The notes: a model not told the origin generated them from the letters alone. A stretch of 64,000 nucleotides of DNA from Piscinibacter sp. HJYY11 (GCF_016735515.1 NZ_JAERQZ010000001.1:682001-746000); one strand, 5' to 3'; shown: positions 18,686 to 29,319, counted from the stretch's first letter. Translations and numbers: made by a program.

Positions 18686-19231
18686 ATGCGCCGCCTCCCT
18701 GGGTTCTCGCAATGGCCGTGCCGATGGGCGCTGCGGTGGGCGTTCGCCCTGCCGCTGCTCGCGCCCGGCCAGGCCGCGCATGCGGTGGACGCACCGGAGC
18801 TGAAGGTCGCGATCGTCTACAACATCCTGCAGTTCGTCGAATGGCCTGCCGATGTGGACGGGTCGCGTCTCACGCTGTGCGTCGACACGGCCGGCATGCT
18901 GGGCGGCTATTTCAAGGCGCTCGCCGGCCGCCCGGTCAACAAGCGGCAGCTCGAGGTCGCCGAGATGGGCGAAGGCTTCGACAGCTGGAAGCAGTGCCAG
19001 GCCGTGTTCCTCGACTCCGGCAGCCGCCGCACGGCCGGCTTTGCCGCCCGCCTGCCGCGCACCCTGCCCGTCCTCGTGCTGGGCGACCACGCCGACGGCC
19101 AGGGCCTCACCGTGCACCTCATCGAAAGCGCCGGCCGCATCGGCTTCAACGTCGACCTCGCCGCCGCCCGCCACGCCCGACTGCAGATCAGCTCGCGGCT
19201 GCTGCGGCTGGCCAAGAAAGTCACCGAATGA
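18686..19231 (+). CDS. YfiR-like periplasmic regulator (DUF4154)
   Basis: A 181-residue exported protein with a signal peptide (about 1-33). ELKVAIVYNILQFVEWP matches the opening strand-helix of the YfiR/DUF4154 fold. In Pseudomonas, YfiR binds the periplasmic domain of the diguanylate cyclase YfiN and represses it. Cysteines 65 and 104 are 39 residues apart, the same spacing as the C71-C110 disulfide I recall in Pseudomonas YfiR; the second disulfide is missing. The stop overlaps the GGDEF/EAL gene by 4 nt, so the two products are probably made together. Confidence 0.85.
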   Translation: MRRLPGFSQWPCRWALRWAFALPLLAPGQAAHAVDAPELKVAIVYNILQFVEWPADVDGSRLTLCVDTAGMLGGYFKALAGRPVNKRQLEVAEMGEGFDSWKQCQAVFLDSGSRRTAGFAARLPRTLPVLVLGDHADGQGLTVHLIESAGRIGFNVDLAAARHARLQISSRLLRLAKKVTE

Positions 19232-21183
19232 CCCGACGCCTCTTCGGAAGCTCAACGCCCGCCGCGGCACCGACCCAGGTGCTCGGCCTGCCGCACCAGC
19301 GGCTGGCGCACCGCCTCACGCGCGCGGCCGTCGTGGCAGCCGGCCTCGCGCTCGTCTCGGCGGGCGTGGCGCTGAATGTCTTCCTCTATTTCTCCGCGCG
19401 CTCGGCCATCCTCGACGACATGATGGTCCAGGCGCGTGCGGTGGCCGACAACAGCGCCCCGGCGGTGCTGTTCGACGACAACACGGCAGCCACCGACACG
19501 CTCGCCACGTTGACCTCGCTGCGCAGCGTGACCTCGGCCTATCTCTTCGACGAGCACGGCGAGCTGATCGCCTTCTACCGCCCCAAGCTCGGAGGTGGAG
19601 AAGTCGACCCGCCGCTGTCGGTGCACATTGCGGCGCGCACCACCGGGTCGCGCGTGACGGGGCGCCACATCTACGTCACGCAGCCGGTGCTTCACCAAGG
19701 CAAGCTCATCGGCCGCCTGGCGATGGCCGTCAGCCTGCGCACGCTGCACCAGCGCACGCTTGCCTTCGCCGGTGTGACCGCGCTGTCCACGCTCGGGGCC
19801 CTGTGCCTGGCCTACCTCTTCGCGCTCGGCGTGCGCCGCGACATCCACCGCACAGAAGCACGCCTGGACGAGCTCGCCTACGTTGACGCGGTGACCGGCC
19901 TCTACAACCGCCACGCCGCGGGCGAGCACATGCGCGAGCTGGTGTCGCGCCGGCAGCCCTTCGGCGTGATGATGCTCGACCTCGACGACTTCAAGCACGT
20001 CAACGACACGCTCGGCCATGCGAGCGGCGACCTGCTGCTGCGCACGATCGCCGATCGGCTGCGCAAGAGCTTCGAGGGGCGCGGGCAGGTGTTCCGCCTG
20101 GGCGGCGACGAGTTCATGAGCATCTTCGCGCTGCCGGCCGACGAGAGTGGGCTCGACCGCATCGGACAGGAGTCGATCCGCGTGCTGCGCGAGCCGGTGC
20201 GGCTGGGCGCCGACGAGCTCTTCGTGCGAGGCTCCGCCGGCATGTCGTCGTTCCCGTCCGACGGAGCCGACTGGAGCGAGCTGCTGCGCAGCGCCGATGC
20301 CGCGATGTATGCCGCCAAGGCCTCGGGCAAGAACGTCTACGCGATCTTCAAGGCGGAGATGCTGCACCGCTCGCAATTGCGGCTCACGCTCGACAGCGAA
20401 CTGCGCCACGCGATCGCGCGCGGCGAGCTACGCCTGTACTACCAGCCGGTGGTGGCGCTCGACAACGGGAAGATCCTCGGCGCCGAGGCCCTGGTGCGCT
20501 GGGAGCACCCCAAGCGCGGCCTGATCGGCCCGGCGGATTTCATCGCCGCCGCCGAAGAGAGCGGCCTCGTGGTCGAGCTCGGCCAGTGGGTGCTGGCCGA
20601 AGCCGCCCGCCAGGTGGCGCAGTGGCACGCTGAGGGACACGAGAACTTCTACGTCGCGGTGAACGTCTCGGGCCGTCAGATCAAGCGCGGCATCCTGCAG
20701 CGCCAGGTGCGGCATGCCCTGGAGCAGAGCGGCGCCGAGCCCTCGTGGCTGGAGATCGAGATCACCGAGCACTCGCTGGTCGAGGACCTGCAGGCCAATC
20801 TTGACTCGCTCGCGAGCCTGCGCGAGATGGGCATGCGCATGGCGATCGACGATTTCGGCACGGGGCTGTCGTCGCTGTCGTACCTGAAGCGCCTGCCGCT
20901 CAACAAGCTGAAGATCGACCGCAGCTTCGTGCGCGAGCTGCCAGAGCAGCGCGACGACGTGGCCATCGCCACCGCGGTGATCTCGATGGCGCGGGCGCTC
21001 GGCCTGATGGTGGTCGCCGAAGGGGTGGAGACGGTGGAACAGCGCGACGCGCTGCTCAGCATGGGCTGCGACTATGCGCAGGGCTATCTCTTCAGCCGGC
21101 CGGTGCCCGCAAGCGAGATGCAGCGCTTGCTGCAGGAGGAGCGCGAAGCAGTGCTCCGGAGCGCGGCGCCCGCGCCGGTCTGA
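19228..21183 (+). CDS. Membrane CHASE8-GGDEF-EAL protein, cyclic-di-GMP turnover
   Basis: A 651-residue inner-membrane protein. Helices at about 33-55 and 179-200 flank a periplasmic CHASE8 domain (ARAVADNSAPAVLFDDNTAA). The GGDEF domain has DLDDFKHVND and GGDEF at 292-296, so cyclase activity is expected, but the usual RxxD inhibitory site is absent. The EAL domain has EAL at 420-422, NVSGRQ, EITEH, DDFGTG, LKIDRSF and AEGVE, all apparently intact, so phosphodiesterase activity is also possible. YfiR, encoded just upstream, is the likely repressor acting on CHASE8. The ATG at 19228 is supported by the 4-nt overlap. Confidence 0.9.
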   Translation: MTRRLFGSSTPAAAPTQVLGLPHQRLAHRLTRAAVVAAGLALVSAGVALNVFLYFSARSAILDDMMVQARAVADNSAPAVLFDDNTAATDTLATLTSLRSVTSAYLFDEHGELIAFYRPKLGGGEVDPPLSVHIAARTTGSRVTGRHIYVTQPVLHQGKLIGRLAMAVSLRTLHQRTLAFAGVTALSTLGALCLAYLFALGVRRDIHRTEARLDELAYVDAVTGLYNRHAAGEHMRELVSRRQPFGVMMLDLDDFKHVNDTLGHASGDLLLRTIADRLRKSFEGRGQVFRLGGDEFMSIFALPADESGLDRIGQESIRVLREPVRLGADELFVRGSAGMSSFPSDGADWSELLRSADAAMYAAKASGKNVYAIFKAEMLHRSQLRLTLDSELRHAIARGELRLYYQPVVALDNGKILGAEALVRWEHPKRGLIGPADFIAAAEESGLVVELGQWVLAEAARQVAQWHAEGHENFYVAVNVSGRQIKRGILQRQVRHALEQSGAEPSWLEIEITEHSLVEDLQANLDSLASLREMGMRMAIDDFGTGLSSLSYLKRLPLNKLKIDRSFVRELPEQRDDVAIATAVISMARALGLMVVAEGVETVEQRDALLSMGCDYAQGYLFSRPVPASEMQRLLQEEREAVLRSAAPAPV

Positions 21184-21186
21184 CGA

Positions 21187-22278
21187 TCAGGCGAGCCCGC
21201 GCAGCGGGTGTGCGTGTGCCGGCCAGGGGCTCTCGAAGAAGGGGTCAACCAAGGCCGGCGTCACCTCGTCGATCGTGGCGGGCTGCCAGCGCGGCTGGTG
21301 GTCCTTGTCGACCGCCAGCGCGCGGATCCCTTCCACCGTTTCGCTGGCGGCACCCGGGCGCAGGTGGAAGCAACGGCGCACCAGGCCACGCTCCATGCGC
21401 AGCTCGTCGGCCAGCGACATCGCGCGGGCCCGGCGCACCTGCTCGAGCGTGACCGCCATCATCAGCGGCGAGCGCTGGCGCAGGGCCTTCAGCGTGTCAG
21501 CCGCCCACGGGTTGCCATCGGCTGCTAGCGAAGCGGCGATGTCGGCCATCGACGCCGCGGCAAAGTGGCGGTCGATCTCGGCGCGGTGCGGCGTGAGCGG
21601 CGCATCGCCCACGGCCTGCGACCTTGCTCGCACCACGGCCAGCGCCTGCTCGCTGTTGTCGAGGGGCTGGTCGGCGAGCGCCTCGGCCAGCACCGGCAGC
21701 TCGGCCGAAGGCATGAACACATCGGCGAGGCCGACGGCGATGGCATCGGCCGCACCCAGCGCCTGCCCGGTGAGCGCGAGGTACTCGCCGACCCGGCCCG
21801 GGCAGCGGCCCAGGAACCAGCCACCGCCCACGTCGGGAAACAGGCCGATGTGGGTCTCGGGCATGGCGAGCTTGCTGTGCTCGGTCGCCACCCGGAGGCG
21901 GCAGCCTTGCGCGAGGCCCATGCCACCGCCCATGGTGATGCCGTCCATCAAGGCGATGGTCGCCTTGCCGTAGGTGTGGATGAGGTGGTTGAGGCTGTAT
22001 TCCTCGGTGAAGAAGTCTTCCAGCGTCGGATCGCCGGCCAACGCGGCCTGGTGGAAAAAGCGGATGTCGCCGCCCGCGCAGAAGGCCGGCGCCTTGCCTT
22101 CGCGGCCCGCGCCGCGCAGCAGCACCGCACTCACCTGGTCGTCATGGCGCCACCGCTGCAGGGCCGCGGTGATCTGGCGGATCATCGAGAGCGACAGCGC
22201 ATTCAGGGCCGAGGGCCGGTTCAGCGTGATCACGCCGAGTTGGCCACGCACTTCGGTCAGGACGGTGTTGTCGCTCAT
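21187..22278 (-). CDS. 3-hydroxyisobutyryl-CoA hydrolase-like enoyl-CoA hydratase family protein
   Basis: A 363-residue crotonase-fold protein. FCAGGDIRFFHQAA, MDGITMGGGMGLAQGCRLRV and PETHIGLFPDVGGGWFL are typical of the 3-hydroxyisobutyryl-CoA hydrolase branch (valine degradation), which is longer than standard hydratases. The ATG at 22278 has AGGGAAA upstream and overlaps the preceding DMT gene by 4 nt. No other valine-pathway gene is adjacent, so the physiological substrate is not certain. Confidence 0.82.
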   Translation of the reverse strand: MSDNTVLTEVRGQLGVITLNRPSALNALSLSMIRQITAALQRWRHDDQVSAVLLRGAGREGKAPAFCAGGDIRFFHQAALAGDPTLEDFFTEEYSLNHLIHTYGKATIALMDGITMGGGMGLAQGCRLRVATEHSKLAMPETHIGLFPDVGGGWFLGRCPGRVGEYLALTGQALGAADAIAVGLADVFMPSAELPVLAEALADQPLDNSEQALAVVRARSQAVGDAPLTPHRAEIDRHFAAASMADIAASLAADGNPWAADTLKALRQRSPLMMAVTLEQVRRARAMSLADELRMERGLVRRCFHLRPGAASETVEGIRALAVDKDHQPRWQPATIDEVTPALVDPFFESPWPAHAHPLRGLA

Positions 22279-23168
22279 GTTCGTTTCCCTGAGGCGCGCA
22301 TCGCCACGAGTTCGTTGGCCACCAGTGCGCCGATCACGAGCGCACCACCGGTGAGGGCCGTCGTGCCCGGCGCCTCGCCTGCACCCCACCACGCCCACAG
22401 CACGCCGAAGATCACTTCCAGCAGGCCCAGCAGCGACAGCTCGGGCGCGGGCAACACACGGCTCAGGCGGACGACGAGCAGGCAGGGAATGGCGAGCTGG
22501 ACCACGCCGAGCATGCCGAGCAACGCGACGTCATGCGGCGTGGCCTTGAAGGGCATGGCGAGCGGCAGCGTGACGAGCGAGGAGATCACGGCGCCGATCA
22601 GCACCGCGGGCAGCATGTCGTGCGCGTCGTCAGTGCCATGGTTCACGTGCTGCAGCACCGTCCAGTTGATCGCCGCCGCCACCGGCACGGCGAACGCCAC
22701 CGCGATGCCGGCCAGCGCGCCGGCTTCGTTGGCGCTGGCGCCCTGGCTGAACATCCACGCGATGCCGGCCCCGGCCACCACGATGGCCGCCCAGGTGCGA
22801 GGCGCGAGCTTGTGGTGCAGGAAGATGCGTGCAAAGAGCGCGGTGATCAACGGCCCGAGCGCCATCGTCACCAGCACGTTGGCCACACGGGTGAGCGTCA
22901 GCGCCACCATGAAGGCGGTGAACATCACCGACCAGCACAGGCCCGAGACCCACACCGGCCACGGCGAGCGCACGAGCCCGCGCCACAGCGCCGGCCCGCG
23001 CATCCAGTGCAGCGCCAGCCCCAGGCCCAGCGCGTTGAAGGCGCTGCGCCAGAAGGTGACTTCAAAGCTGGCCGCCGCATCCAGGTGGCGGGTGACGACG
23101 CCGGCGATGCTCCAGAGGAGCGTCACCAGCACCATCAGCGCGGCTGCGCGGCCGTGGGTGAGCCGCAT
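22275..23168 (-). CDS. EamA/DMT-superfamily transporter
   Basis: A 297-residue membrane protein with about ten helices in two EamA repeats (about 5-140 and 150-285). It begins 6 nt after the typA stop and overlaps the HIBCH-like gene by 4 nt, so it is probably transcribed with both. Substrate unknown. It is not closely similar by eye to the other DMT protein at 10.9-11.9 kb, which begins with a different helix pattern. Confidence 0.8.
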   Translation of the reverse strand: MRLTHGRAAALMVLVTLLWSIAGVVTRHLDAAASFEVTFWRSAFNALGLGLALHWMRGPALWRGLVRSPWPVWVSGLCWSVMFTAFMVALTLTRVANVLVTMALGPLITALFARIFLHHKLAPRTWAAIVVAGAGIAWMFSQGASANEAGALAGIAVAFAVPVAAAINWTVLQHVNHGTDDAHDMLPAVLIGAVISSLVTLPLAMPFKATPHDVALLGMLGVVQLAIPCLLVVRLSRVLPAPELSLLGLLEVIFGVLWAWWGAGEAPGTTALTGGALVIGALVANELVAMRASGKRT

Positions 23169-23174
23169 CCGAAC

Positions 23175-25004
23175 TTACGCGGCTTCGCGCGAAGCGCGCT
23201 TGCGCTCGTGTTCCTTGAGGTGGCGCTTGCGCACGCGGATCGACTTGGGCGTGATCTCGACCAGCTCGTCGTCGTCGATGAACTCGACGCCGTATTCCAG
23301 CGTGAGGTCGATCGGCGGCGTGATCTTGATCGCATCTTCCTTGCCCGACACGCGGAAGTTGGTGAGCTGCTTGGTGCGGGTGGCGTTGACCACGAGGTCG
23401 TTGTCGCGGTTGTGGATGCCGACGATCATGCCCTCGTAGACCGGGTCGTTCGCCTTGACGAACATGCGGCCGCGGTCGTCGAGCTTGCCGAGGGCGTAGG
23501 TGAAGATCTCGCCGTCGTCCATGGAGATCAGCACGCCGTTCTTGCGGCCGCCGATCTCGCCCTTGTGCGGCTCGTAGCCGTCGAAGATGTTGCTGATGAG
23601 GCCCGAGCCGCGGGTCAGGTTCATGAACTCGTTGCTGAAGCCGATCAGGCCACGCGCCGGGATGCGGTACTCGAGGCGCACGCGGCCACGGCCGTCCGGC
23701 TCCATGTTGACCATCTCGCCCTTGCGCTCGCCGAGGGCCTGCATCACGCCGCCCTGGTGCTGCTCTTCCACGTCGGCGGTGACGAGCTCGATCGGCTCGC
23801 ACTTCTCGCCGTTGATCTCCTTGAAGACCACGCGCGGCTTGCTCACCGCAAGCTCGTAGCCTTCGCGGCGCATGTTTTCCAGGAGGATGGTCAGGTGCAG
23901 TTCGCCGCGGCCCGAGACTTCGAAGATGCCGTCTTCGTCGGTCTCCTTCACGCGCAGCGCGACGTTGTGCTGCAGTTCCTTCTGCAGGCGGTCCCAGATC
24001 TGGCGGCTGGTGACGAACTTGCCCTCGCGGCCGGCCAGCGGGCTGGTGTTCACGCAGAAGTTCATCGTGAGGGTCGGCTCGTCGACCTTCAGCATGGGCA
24101 GCGGCGCCGGGTCGGTCGGGCTGGTGACGGTGACACCAATGCCGATGTCTTCGATGCCGTTGATCAGCACGATGTCGCCGGGGCCGGCTTCGGTGGTCTG
24201 CATGCGGTCCAGGCCCTGGAAGGTCAGCACCTGGTTGATGCGGCCCTTGGTGGCCTTGCCGTCCGGGCCTTCCATCACGAGCACGTCCATCGCCGGCTTG
24301 AGCGTGCCCTGGCTGATGCGGCCCACGCCGATGCGGCCGACGAAGGAGGAGAAATCGAGCGCCGAGATCTGCAGCTGGAGCGGGGCGTTCGGGTCGCCGG
24401 CGTTGGGCGGCACGTGCTTCAGGATGGTGTCGAAGAGCGCCGACATGTCGGGGCCCCACTGCTCGCCGGGCGCGCCTTCGGTCAGCGAGCTCCAGCCGTT
24501 GATGCCGGAGGCGTAGACCACCGGGAAGTCAAGCTGCTCGTCGCTTGCGCCGAGCTTGTCGAAGAGGTCGAAGGCGGCGTTGATCACCGCGTCGGGCTTG
24601 GCGCCCGGCTTGTCGACCTTGTTCACCACCACGATGGGCTTGAGGCCGAGGGCCAGTGCCTTCTTGGTCACGAAGCGCGTCTGCGGCATCGGGCCTTCCT
24701 GCGCGTCGATCAGCAGCACCACGCCGTCGACCATGGAGAGCGCACGCTCGACCTCGCCGCCGAAGTCAGCGTGCCCCGGGGTGTCGACGATGTTGATGTG
24801 GGTGCCCTGCCAGCTCACCGCGCAGTTCTTCGCCAGGATGGTGATGCCGCGTTCGCGTTCGATGGCGTTGTTGTCCATCACGGTGTCGACGACCTTCTCG
24901 TGTTCGGCGAAGGTGCCGGACTGGCGGAGCAGCTGGTCCACCATGGTCGTCTTGCCATGGTCGACGTGGGCGATGATGGCGATGTTGCGGATCTGTCTTG
25001 TCAT
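23175..25004 (-). CDS. typA: Ribosome-associated GTPase TypA/BipA
   Basis: A 609-residue translational GTPase. The G domain starts at the N terminus with [16 protein letters not shown], then [25 protein letters not shown] and NKVDKPGA. Domain II and the EF-G-like domains III/V follow, ending with the charged TypA-specific tail. It binds 70S ribosomes and helps ribosome assembly and stress adaptation. The ATG overlaps the truB stop by 4 nt, linking it to the rimP-truB operon. Confidence 0.96.
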   Translation of the reverse strand: MTRQIRNIAIIAHVDHGKTTMVDQLLRQSGTFAEHEKVVDTVMDNNAIERERGITILAKNCAVSWQGTHINIVDTPGHADFGGEVERALSMVDGVVLLIDAQEGPMPQTRFVTKKALALGLKPIVVVNKVDKPGAKPDAVINAAFDLFDKLGASDEQLDFPVVYASGINGWSSLTEGAPGEQWGPDMSALFDTILKHVPPNAGDPNAPLQLQISALDFSSFVGRIGVGRISQGTLKPAMDVLVMEGPDGKATKGRINQVLTFQGLDRMQTTEAGPGDIVLINGIEDIGIGVTVTSPTDPAPLPMLKVDEPTLTMNFCVNTSPLAGREGKFVTSRQIWDRLQKELQHNVALRVKETDEDGIFEVSGRGELHLTILLENMRREGYELAVSKPRVVFKEINGEKCEPIELVTADVEEQHQGGVMQALGERKGEMVNMEPDGRGRVRLEYRIPARGLIGFSNEFMNLTRGSGLISNIFDGYEPHKGEIGGRKNGVLISMDDGEIFTYALGKLDDRGRMFVKANDPVYEGMIVGIHNRDNDLVVNATRTKQLTNFRVSGKEDAIKITPPIDLTLEYGVEFIDDDELVEITPKSIRVRKRHLKEHERKRASREAA

Positions 25005-25957
25005 GTGAAGCTCTCTTGCGCAGGATGGGTGTTGAGGAGGCCCTGCACCTCCAGCGGACTCAGGAGCCGCGTTGAAATCAGTTCACCGGCGGTGATGTGG
25101 CCGCTGCCCAGGAAGGCCTGGGGCTGCGGGCCGTAGACACGCACCTGTTTGGTGTCGGCGAGCGGTGTGCGGCGGCGCACGCCACTGAGGAATCGGCCAG
25201 CGTCTTCGTCGTTCAGGCGCACCAGCGGGCAATCGGCCAGCAGCGTGTCGGCGGGTTGCAGCAGCGCATCGCGCTCGGCTTCGGTCTTGGCCGCCAATTG
25301 TTCCAGGGTCACGGCGCCCGTGAGCGTCAGCGGGCCGCTGCCGGTGCGGCGCAATGCGGACAAATGCGCGCCACAGCCGAGTGCCTCGCCGATGTCTTCG
25401 GCGAGCGTGCGGATGTAGGTGCCCTTGCTGCAGCGGACGTCGATCACGAGGCGGTCATGCTGCCAGTCGAGGATGTCGATGCTGTGAATGGTGACGCTGC
25501 GGGCGTCGCGCTCGACGTTCTGGCCGGCGCGGGCGTATTCGTAGAGGGCACGGCCGTCCTTCTTCAGTGCCGAGTGCATCGGCGGCACCTGGTCGATCGG
25601 GCCGGTGAAATGCCGGCAGGCGGCGTCGATCTGCTCGCGGGTCACGGCGACCTCGCGTGTCTTCGTCACCTCGCCTTCGGCATCGGCCGTCGTCGTGGTC
25701 TCGCCGAGCTTCAGCGTGGCGGTGTAGCGCTTGTCGGCGTCCAGGCTGACCTGCGAGAACTTGGTCGCAGCACCGAAGCACAAGGGCAACAGGCCGGTCG
25801 CCAGCGGGTCGAGCGTGCCGGTGTGGCCGGCCTTCTCGGCGCGGTAGAGGCGCTTGGCTTTCTGCAACGCGTCGTTGCTCGACAGGCCGAGCGGCTTGTC
25901 GAGCAGCAGCACGCCATGCACGGCGCGCTTGGGGATGCGGACGCGTTGCGGCTCCAT
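25001..25957 (-). CDS. truB: tRNA pseudouridine(55) synthase
   Basis: A 318-residue enzyme that converts U55 of the T loop to pseudouridine. The catalytic aspartate is D50 in [39 protein letters not shown] and [16 protein letters not shown] are the other conserved TruB blocks; the C terminus forms a short PUA-like domain. It starts 4 nt after the rbfA stop. Confidence 0.95.
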   Translation of the reverse strand: MEPQRVRIPKRAVHGVLLLDKPLGLSSNDALQKAKRLYRAEKAGHTGTLDPLATGLLPLCFGAATKFSQVSLDADKRYTATLKLGETTTTADAEGEVTKTREVAVTREQIDAACRHFTGPIDQVPPMHSALKKDGRALYEYARAGQNVERDARSVTIHSIDILDWQHDRLVIDVRCSKGTYIRTLAEDIGEALGCGAHLSALRRTGSGPLTLTGAVTLEQLAAKTEAERDALLQPADTLLADCPLVRLNDEDAGRFLSGVRRRTPLADTKQVRVYGPQPQAFLGSGHITAGELISTRLLSPLEVQGLLNTHPAQESFT

Positions 25958-25961
25958 CGGC

Positions 25962-26327
25962 TCAGTCGTCTTTCGCTCGGCTCGAGTTGGCTTGCTGAAT
26001 GAGCGCGCTCAGCTCGGCGGCACGCTCGGTGGTGCGGTCGAACTGGAAGTGCAGCGTCGGCACCGTGTGGATCTGCAGGCGCTTGAAAAGGCCATTGCGC
26101 AGGAAACCGGCCGCTTCGTTGAGTGCTGCTTCGCACTCGGCCACGTCGCCCACCAGCACCGAGAAGAACACCTTCGCGTGCGCGTAGTCGGGCGACACCT
26201 CGACCGCCTGCAGCGTGACCATGCCGATGCGCGGATCCTTCAGCTCGCGGATCAGCTCCGACAGATCGCGCTGGATCTGGTCGGCAATGCGGAAGCCTCG
26301 GTTGGGGATGGATCGTTTGTGTCGCAT
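25962..26327 (-). CDS. rbfA: Ribosome-binding factor A
   Basis: A 121-residue KH-fold protein that binds the 30S subunit during 16S rRNA 5'-end maturation. [20 protein letters not shown] at the start and [15 protein letters not shown] in the middle are standard for RbfA. AAGGAG precedes the ATG at 26327. It lies between infB and truB, separated from infB by an 81-nt gap with a strong hairpin. Confidence 0.95.
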   Translation of the reverse strand: MRHKRSIPNRGFRIADQIQRDLSELIRELKDPRIGMVTLQAVEVSPDYAHAKVFFSVLVGDVAECEAALNEAAGFLRNGLFKRLQIHTVPTLHFQFDRTTERAAELSALIQQANSSRAKDD

Positions 26328-26356
26328 CGGGTACTCCTTTCAGGTGCCCTCAAAGA

Positions 26357-26386
26357 CAAACCCCGCCTTGTTGCGGGCGGGGTTTG
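26357..26386 (-). terminator. Terminator-like hairpin between infB and rbfA
   Basis: CAAACCCCGCC (26357-26367) and GGCGGGGTTTG (26376-26386) form a perfect 11-bp stem with an 8-nt loop. On the - strand the stem ends in GGGGTTTG and continues TCTTTG, a weak U-rich tail. It may partly terminate transcription between infB and rbfA or protect the infB mRNA end. Confidence 0.6.
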
Positions 26387-26408
26387 CGTTCGAGGCCAAC
26401 TCCGCGCC

Positions 26409-29252
26409 TTACAGCGTTCGCGCCACCTCTTTGAGTTCGAAGAACTCGAGCTGGTCGCCTTCCTTGATGTCGTTGAAGTTCTTGAGCTTGATACCGCACT
26501 CGAACCCCGCCGCCACCTCGCGCACGTCGTCTTTCAGGCGGCGCACCGATTCGACTTCGCCGGTGTAGACCACCACGTTCTCGCGCAGCAGGCGGAAGCG
26601 CGCGTTGCGGCGCACCACACCCGCCGTGACCATGGAGCCGGCCACCGTGCCGATCTTGGAAGCCACGAACACCGTGCGGATCTCGGCGGTGCCGATGACC
26701 TCTTCGCGCTGCTCGGGTGCCAGCATGCCGGTCATCGCGGCCTTCACGTCATCGACCGCGTCGTAGATGATGTTGTAGTAGCGGATGTCGACGCCGTTGT
26801 GCTCGGCCAGCTTGCGCGCGCCGGCATCGGCACGCGTGTTGAAGCCGATGAGCACCGCCTTCGAAGCAATGGCCAGGTTGACGTCGGACTCGCTGATGCC
26901 GCCCACCGCGGCGTGCACGATCTGCACCTTGACCTCGGCGGTCGAAAGCTTGAGCAGCGACTGCGCCAGCGCTTCCTGCGAGCCCTGCACGTCAGCCTTG
27001 ATGATCAGCGGCAGGGTCTGCGCCTGGCCTTCGCCCATGTTCTCGAACATGTTCTCGAGCTTGGCGGCCTGCTGCTTGGCGAGCTTCACGTCGCGGTACT
27101 TGCCCTGGCGGAAGGTCGCAATTTCACGGGCGCGGCGCTCGTCGGCCAGCACCATGAACTCGTCGCCCGCCTGCGGCACGTCGGTCAGGCCCTGGATCTC
27201 CACCGGCAACGACGGGCCGGCTTCGGTCGCGTTCTTGCCGTTCTCGTCGAGCATGGCGCGCACGCGGCCGTAGGTCGAGCCGGCCAGCACCACGTCTCCA
27301 CGCTTGAGCGTGCCCGACTGCACCAGCACGGTTGCGACCGGGCCGCGGCCCTTGTCGAGCTGGGCTTCGATCACGAGGCCCTTGGCCGGTGCGTCCTTGG
27401 CGGCCTTGAGTTCCAGCACTTCGGCCTGCAGCAGCACCTGCTCCAGCAGGTCGTCGATGCCCTGGCCGGTCTTGGCCGACACGGGCACGAAGGGCGAATC
27501 GCCGCCGAATTCTTCAGGCACCACTTCCTCGGCCACGAGCTCGCTCTTCACGCGCTCGGGGTTCGCTTCGGGCTTGTCGATCTTGTTCATCGCCACGACG
27601 ATGGGCACGCCCGCCGCCTTGGCATGGTGGATGGCTTCCTTCGTCTGCGGCATCACGCCGTCGTCGGCTGCCACCACGAGGATGACAATGTCGGTCGCCT
27701 TGGCACCACGGGCCCGCATCGCGGTAAACGCCGCGTGGCCGGGGGTGTCGAGGAAGGTGATCATGCCGCGCGGCGTGTCGACGTGGTACGCGCCGATGTG
27801 CTGCGTGATGCCGCCGGCTTCGCCCGCGGCCACACGGGCACGGCGGATGAAGTCGAGCAGCGAGGTCTTGCCATGGTCGACGTGGCCCATCACGGTCACG
27901 ACCGGTGCGCGAGCCAGCTGCTCGTACTGCGCTTCGACGGCTTCGTCCTCGAGGAAGGCATCGGGGTCGTCCAGCTTGGCGGCAAAGGCCTTGTGGCCCA
28001 TTTCCTCGACGAGGATCATGGCCGTCTCCTGGTCGAGCTGCTGGTTGATGGTGACCATCTGGCCCAGCTTCATCATCTGCTTGATGACCTCGGAGGCCTT
28101 GACCGACATCTTGTGCGCGAGGTCGGCGACGCTGATGGTCTCGGGCACGTGCACTTCCTGCACCTGTTGCTCGACCGGCGCGACGAAGGTCGACTGCGCC
28201 GAATCGCCACGGTCGCCGCGGCGGCCGCTGCGGGGCGCACGCCAGCCCGGGCGGGCGCTCGCGCCGGCCGGTGCATCGTTGCGGCCCTTTACGGCACCAC
28301 GCTTCTTCGCGGCATCGTCGGCCCAGCTCGAGGAGAGCTTTTCCGACTTGATGGATTTCTTGTCGCCCGGCTTGGCGGCCGTGGTCGAGGCCGGCGCAGC
28401 ACCTGGTGCGGCGGTCGGCTTGTGGATCGTGCCCTTGATGCCTTCCTTGGCGGCTTCAGGCTTGGGCGCCTCGACCGGCTTGGCCTGCAGCACCTTCTTG
28501 GGCGCGTTCATCATCGCGCGGATGGCCTGGGCTTCGTCCTCGGCGGCCTTGCGGCGCTTGGCCAGGTCTTCTGCGCGCTTCTTTTCTTCGTCCACCACAT
28601 CAGCGGCCTTGACCACACGCAGTGCGGGCTTCGCAGCTTCGACCGGCGCCGGTGCGGGCGCAGCAGGTGCGGGCGCGGGCGCAGGCTCGGCCTTCTTGCC
28701 GGCAGCGGCAGCAGCGGCCTTGGCCGCGGCGGCTTCAGCCTCGGCCTTGGCGGCGGCTTCCGCGGCTTCGCGGGCGCGCTGCTCGGCGGCCTCGCGCTCG
28801 CGCTGCTCCTGCTCTTCACGCAGGCGGCGCTTCTCGGCCAGCTCGGCTTCCTGGCGGCGCAGCAACTCGGCCTGAGCGTCGGCCTCGGCCTGGCGGCGGG
28901 CGAGTTCTTCTTCGCTCACGACCGGCGCGGCCGGCTCCTCGGGCGCAGCCTCGTCACGCTTCACGAACGTGCGCTTCTTGCGCACCTCGACCTGGATGGT
29001 GCGAGCCTTGCCACTGGCATCGGCCTGCTTGATCTCGCTGGTCGACTTGCGGGTGAGCGTGATCTTCTTGCGCTCGCCGCCGGCGGTGCCGTGCGACGTG
29101 CGCAAGAAGTCGAGCAACCGCTCCTTGTCGGATTCGGTCAGCGCGTCTTCGGTCGATTTCTTGGCGACGCCGGCCGATTGGAGCTGCTCGAGCAGCGCCG
29201 CTGCGGAGCGGTTCAGCTCGGCGGCCAACTGGGCAACGGTGGTCACTGCCAT
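26409..29252 (-). CDS. infB: Translation initiation factor IF-2
   Basis: A 947-residue initiation factor that places fMet-tRNA on the 30S subunit. The N-terminal IF2N domain ([20 protein letters not shown]) is followed by a long Ala/Glu/Arg-rich linker (about 110-370), a second IF2N-like motif ([20 protein letters not shown]), the G domain near residue 450 ([39 protein letters not shown]) and C-terminal domains ending in ELKEVARTL. The start at 29252 matches the family; an upstream ATG at 29342 overlaps nusA and was rejected. The linker is long, as in other betaproteobacteria. Confidence 0.97.
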   Translation of the reverse strand: MAVTTVAQLAAELNRSAAALLEQLQSAGVAKKSTEDALTESDKERLLDFLRTSHGTAGGERKKITLTRKSTSEIKQADASGKARTIQVEVRKKRTFVKRDEAAPEEPAAPVVSEEELARRQAEADAQAELLRRQEAELAEKRRLREEQEQREREAAEQRAREAAEAAAKAEAEAAAAKAAAAAAGKKAEPAPAPAPAAPAPAPVEAAKPALRVVKAADVVDEEKKRAEDLAKRRKAAEDEAQAIRAMMNAPKKVLQAKPVEAPKPEAAKEGIKGTIHKPTAAPGAAPASTTAAKPGDKKSIKSEKLSSSWADDAAKKRGAVKGRNDAPAGASARPGWRAPRSGRRGDRGDSAQSTFVAPVEQQVQEVHVPETISVADLAHKMSVKASEVIKQMMKLGQMVTINQQLDQETAMILVEEMGHKAFAAKLDDPDAFLEDEAVEAQYEQLARAPVVTVMGHVDHGKTSLLDFIRRARVAAGEAGGITQHIGAYHVDTPRGMITFLDTPGHAAFTAMRARGAKATDIVILVVAADDGVMPQTKEAIHHAKAAGVPIVVAMNKIDKPEANPERVKSELVAEEVVPEEFGGDSPFVPVSAKTGQGIDDLLEQVLLQAEVLELKAAKDAPAKGLVIEAQLDKGRGPVATVLVQSGTLKRGDVVLAGSTYGRVRAMLDENGKNATEAGPSLPVEIQGLTDVPQAGDEFMVLADERRAREIATFRQGKYRDVKLAKQQAAKLENMFENMGEGQAQTLPLIIKADVQGSQEALAQSLLKLSTAEVKVQIVHAAVGGISESDVNLAIASKAVLIGFNTRADAGARKLAEHNGVDIRYYNIIYDAVDDVKAAMTGMLAPEQREEVIGTAEIRTVFVASKIGTVAGSMVTAGVVRRNARFRLLRENVVVYTGEVESVRRLKDDVREVAAGFECGIKLKNFNDIKEGDQLEFFELKEVARTL

Positions 29253-29319
29253 TGTGGGATTCCTTGCGTGGGTCTTGCGGTGCGGCTGCGTTCGGTGGGC
29301 GGGTGTGCGGTCGAGGCGA

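Noticed and set aside
18538..19227. N-terminal extension of the GGDEF/EAL frame back into the TonB receptor gene
   Set aside because: It would overlap the receptor and yfiR genes; the ATG at 19228 overlaps the yfiR stop by 4 nt and begins the expected membrane helix and CHASE8.
22533..25136. 867-codon + strand frame antisense to typA
   Set aside because: Shadow of the conserved typA and DMT genes with no start signal.
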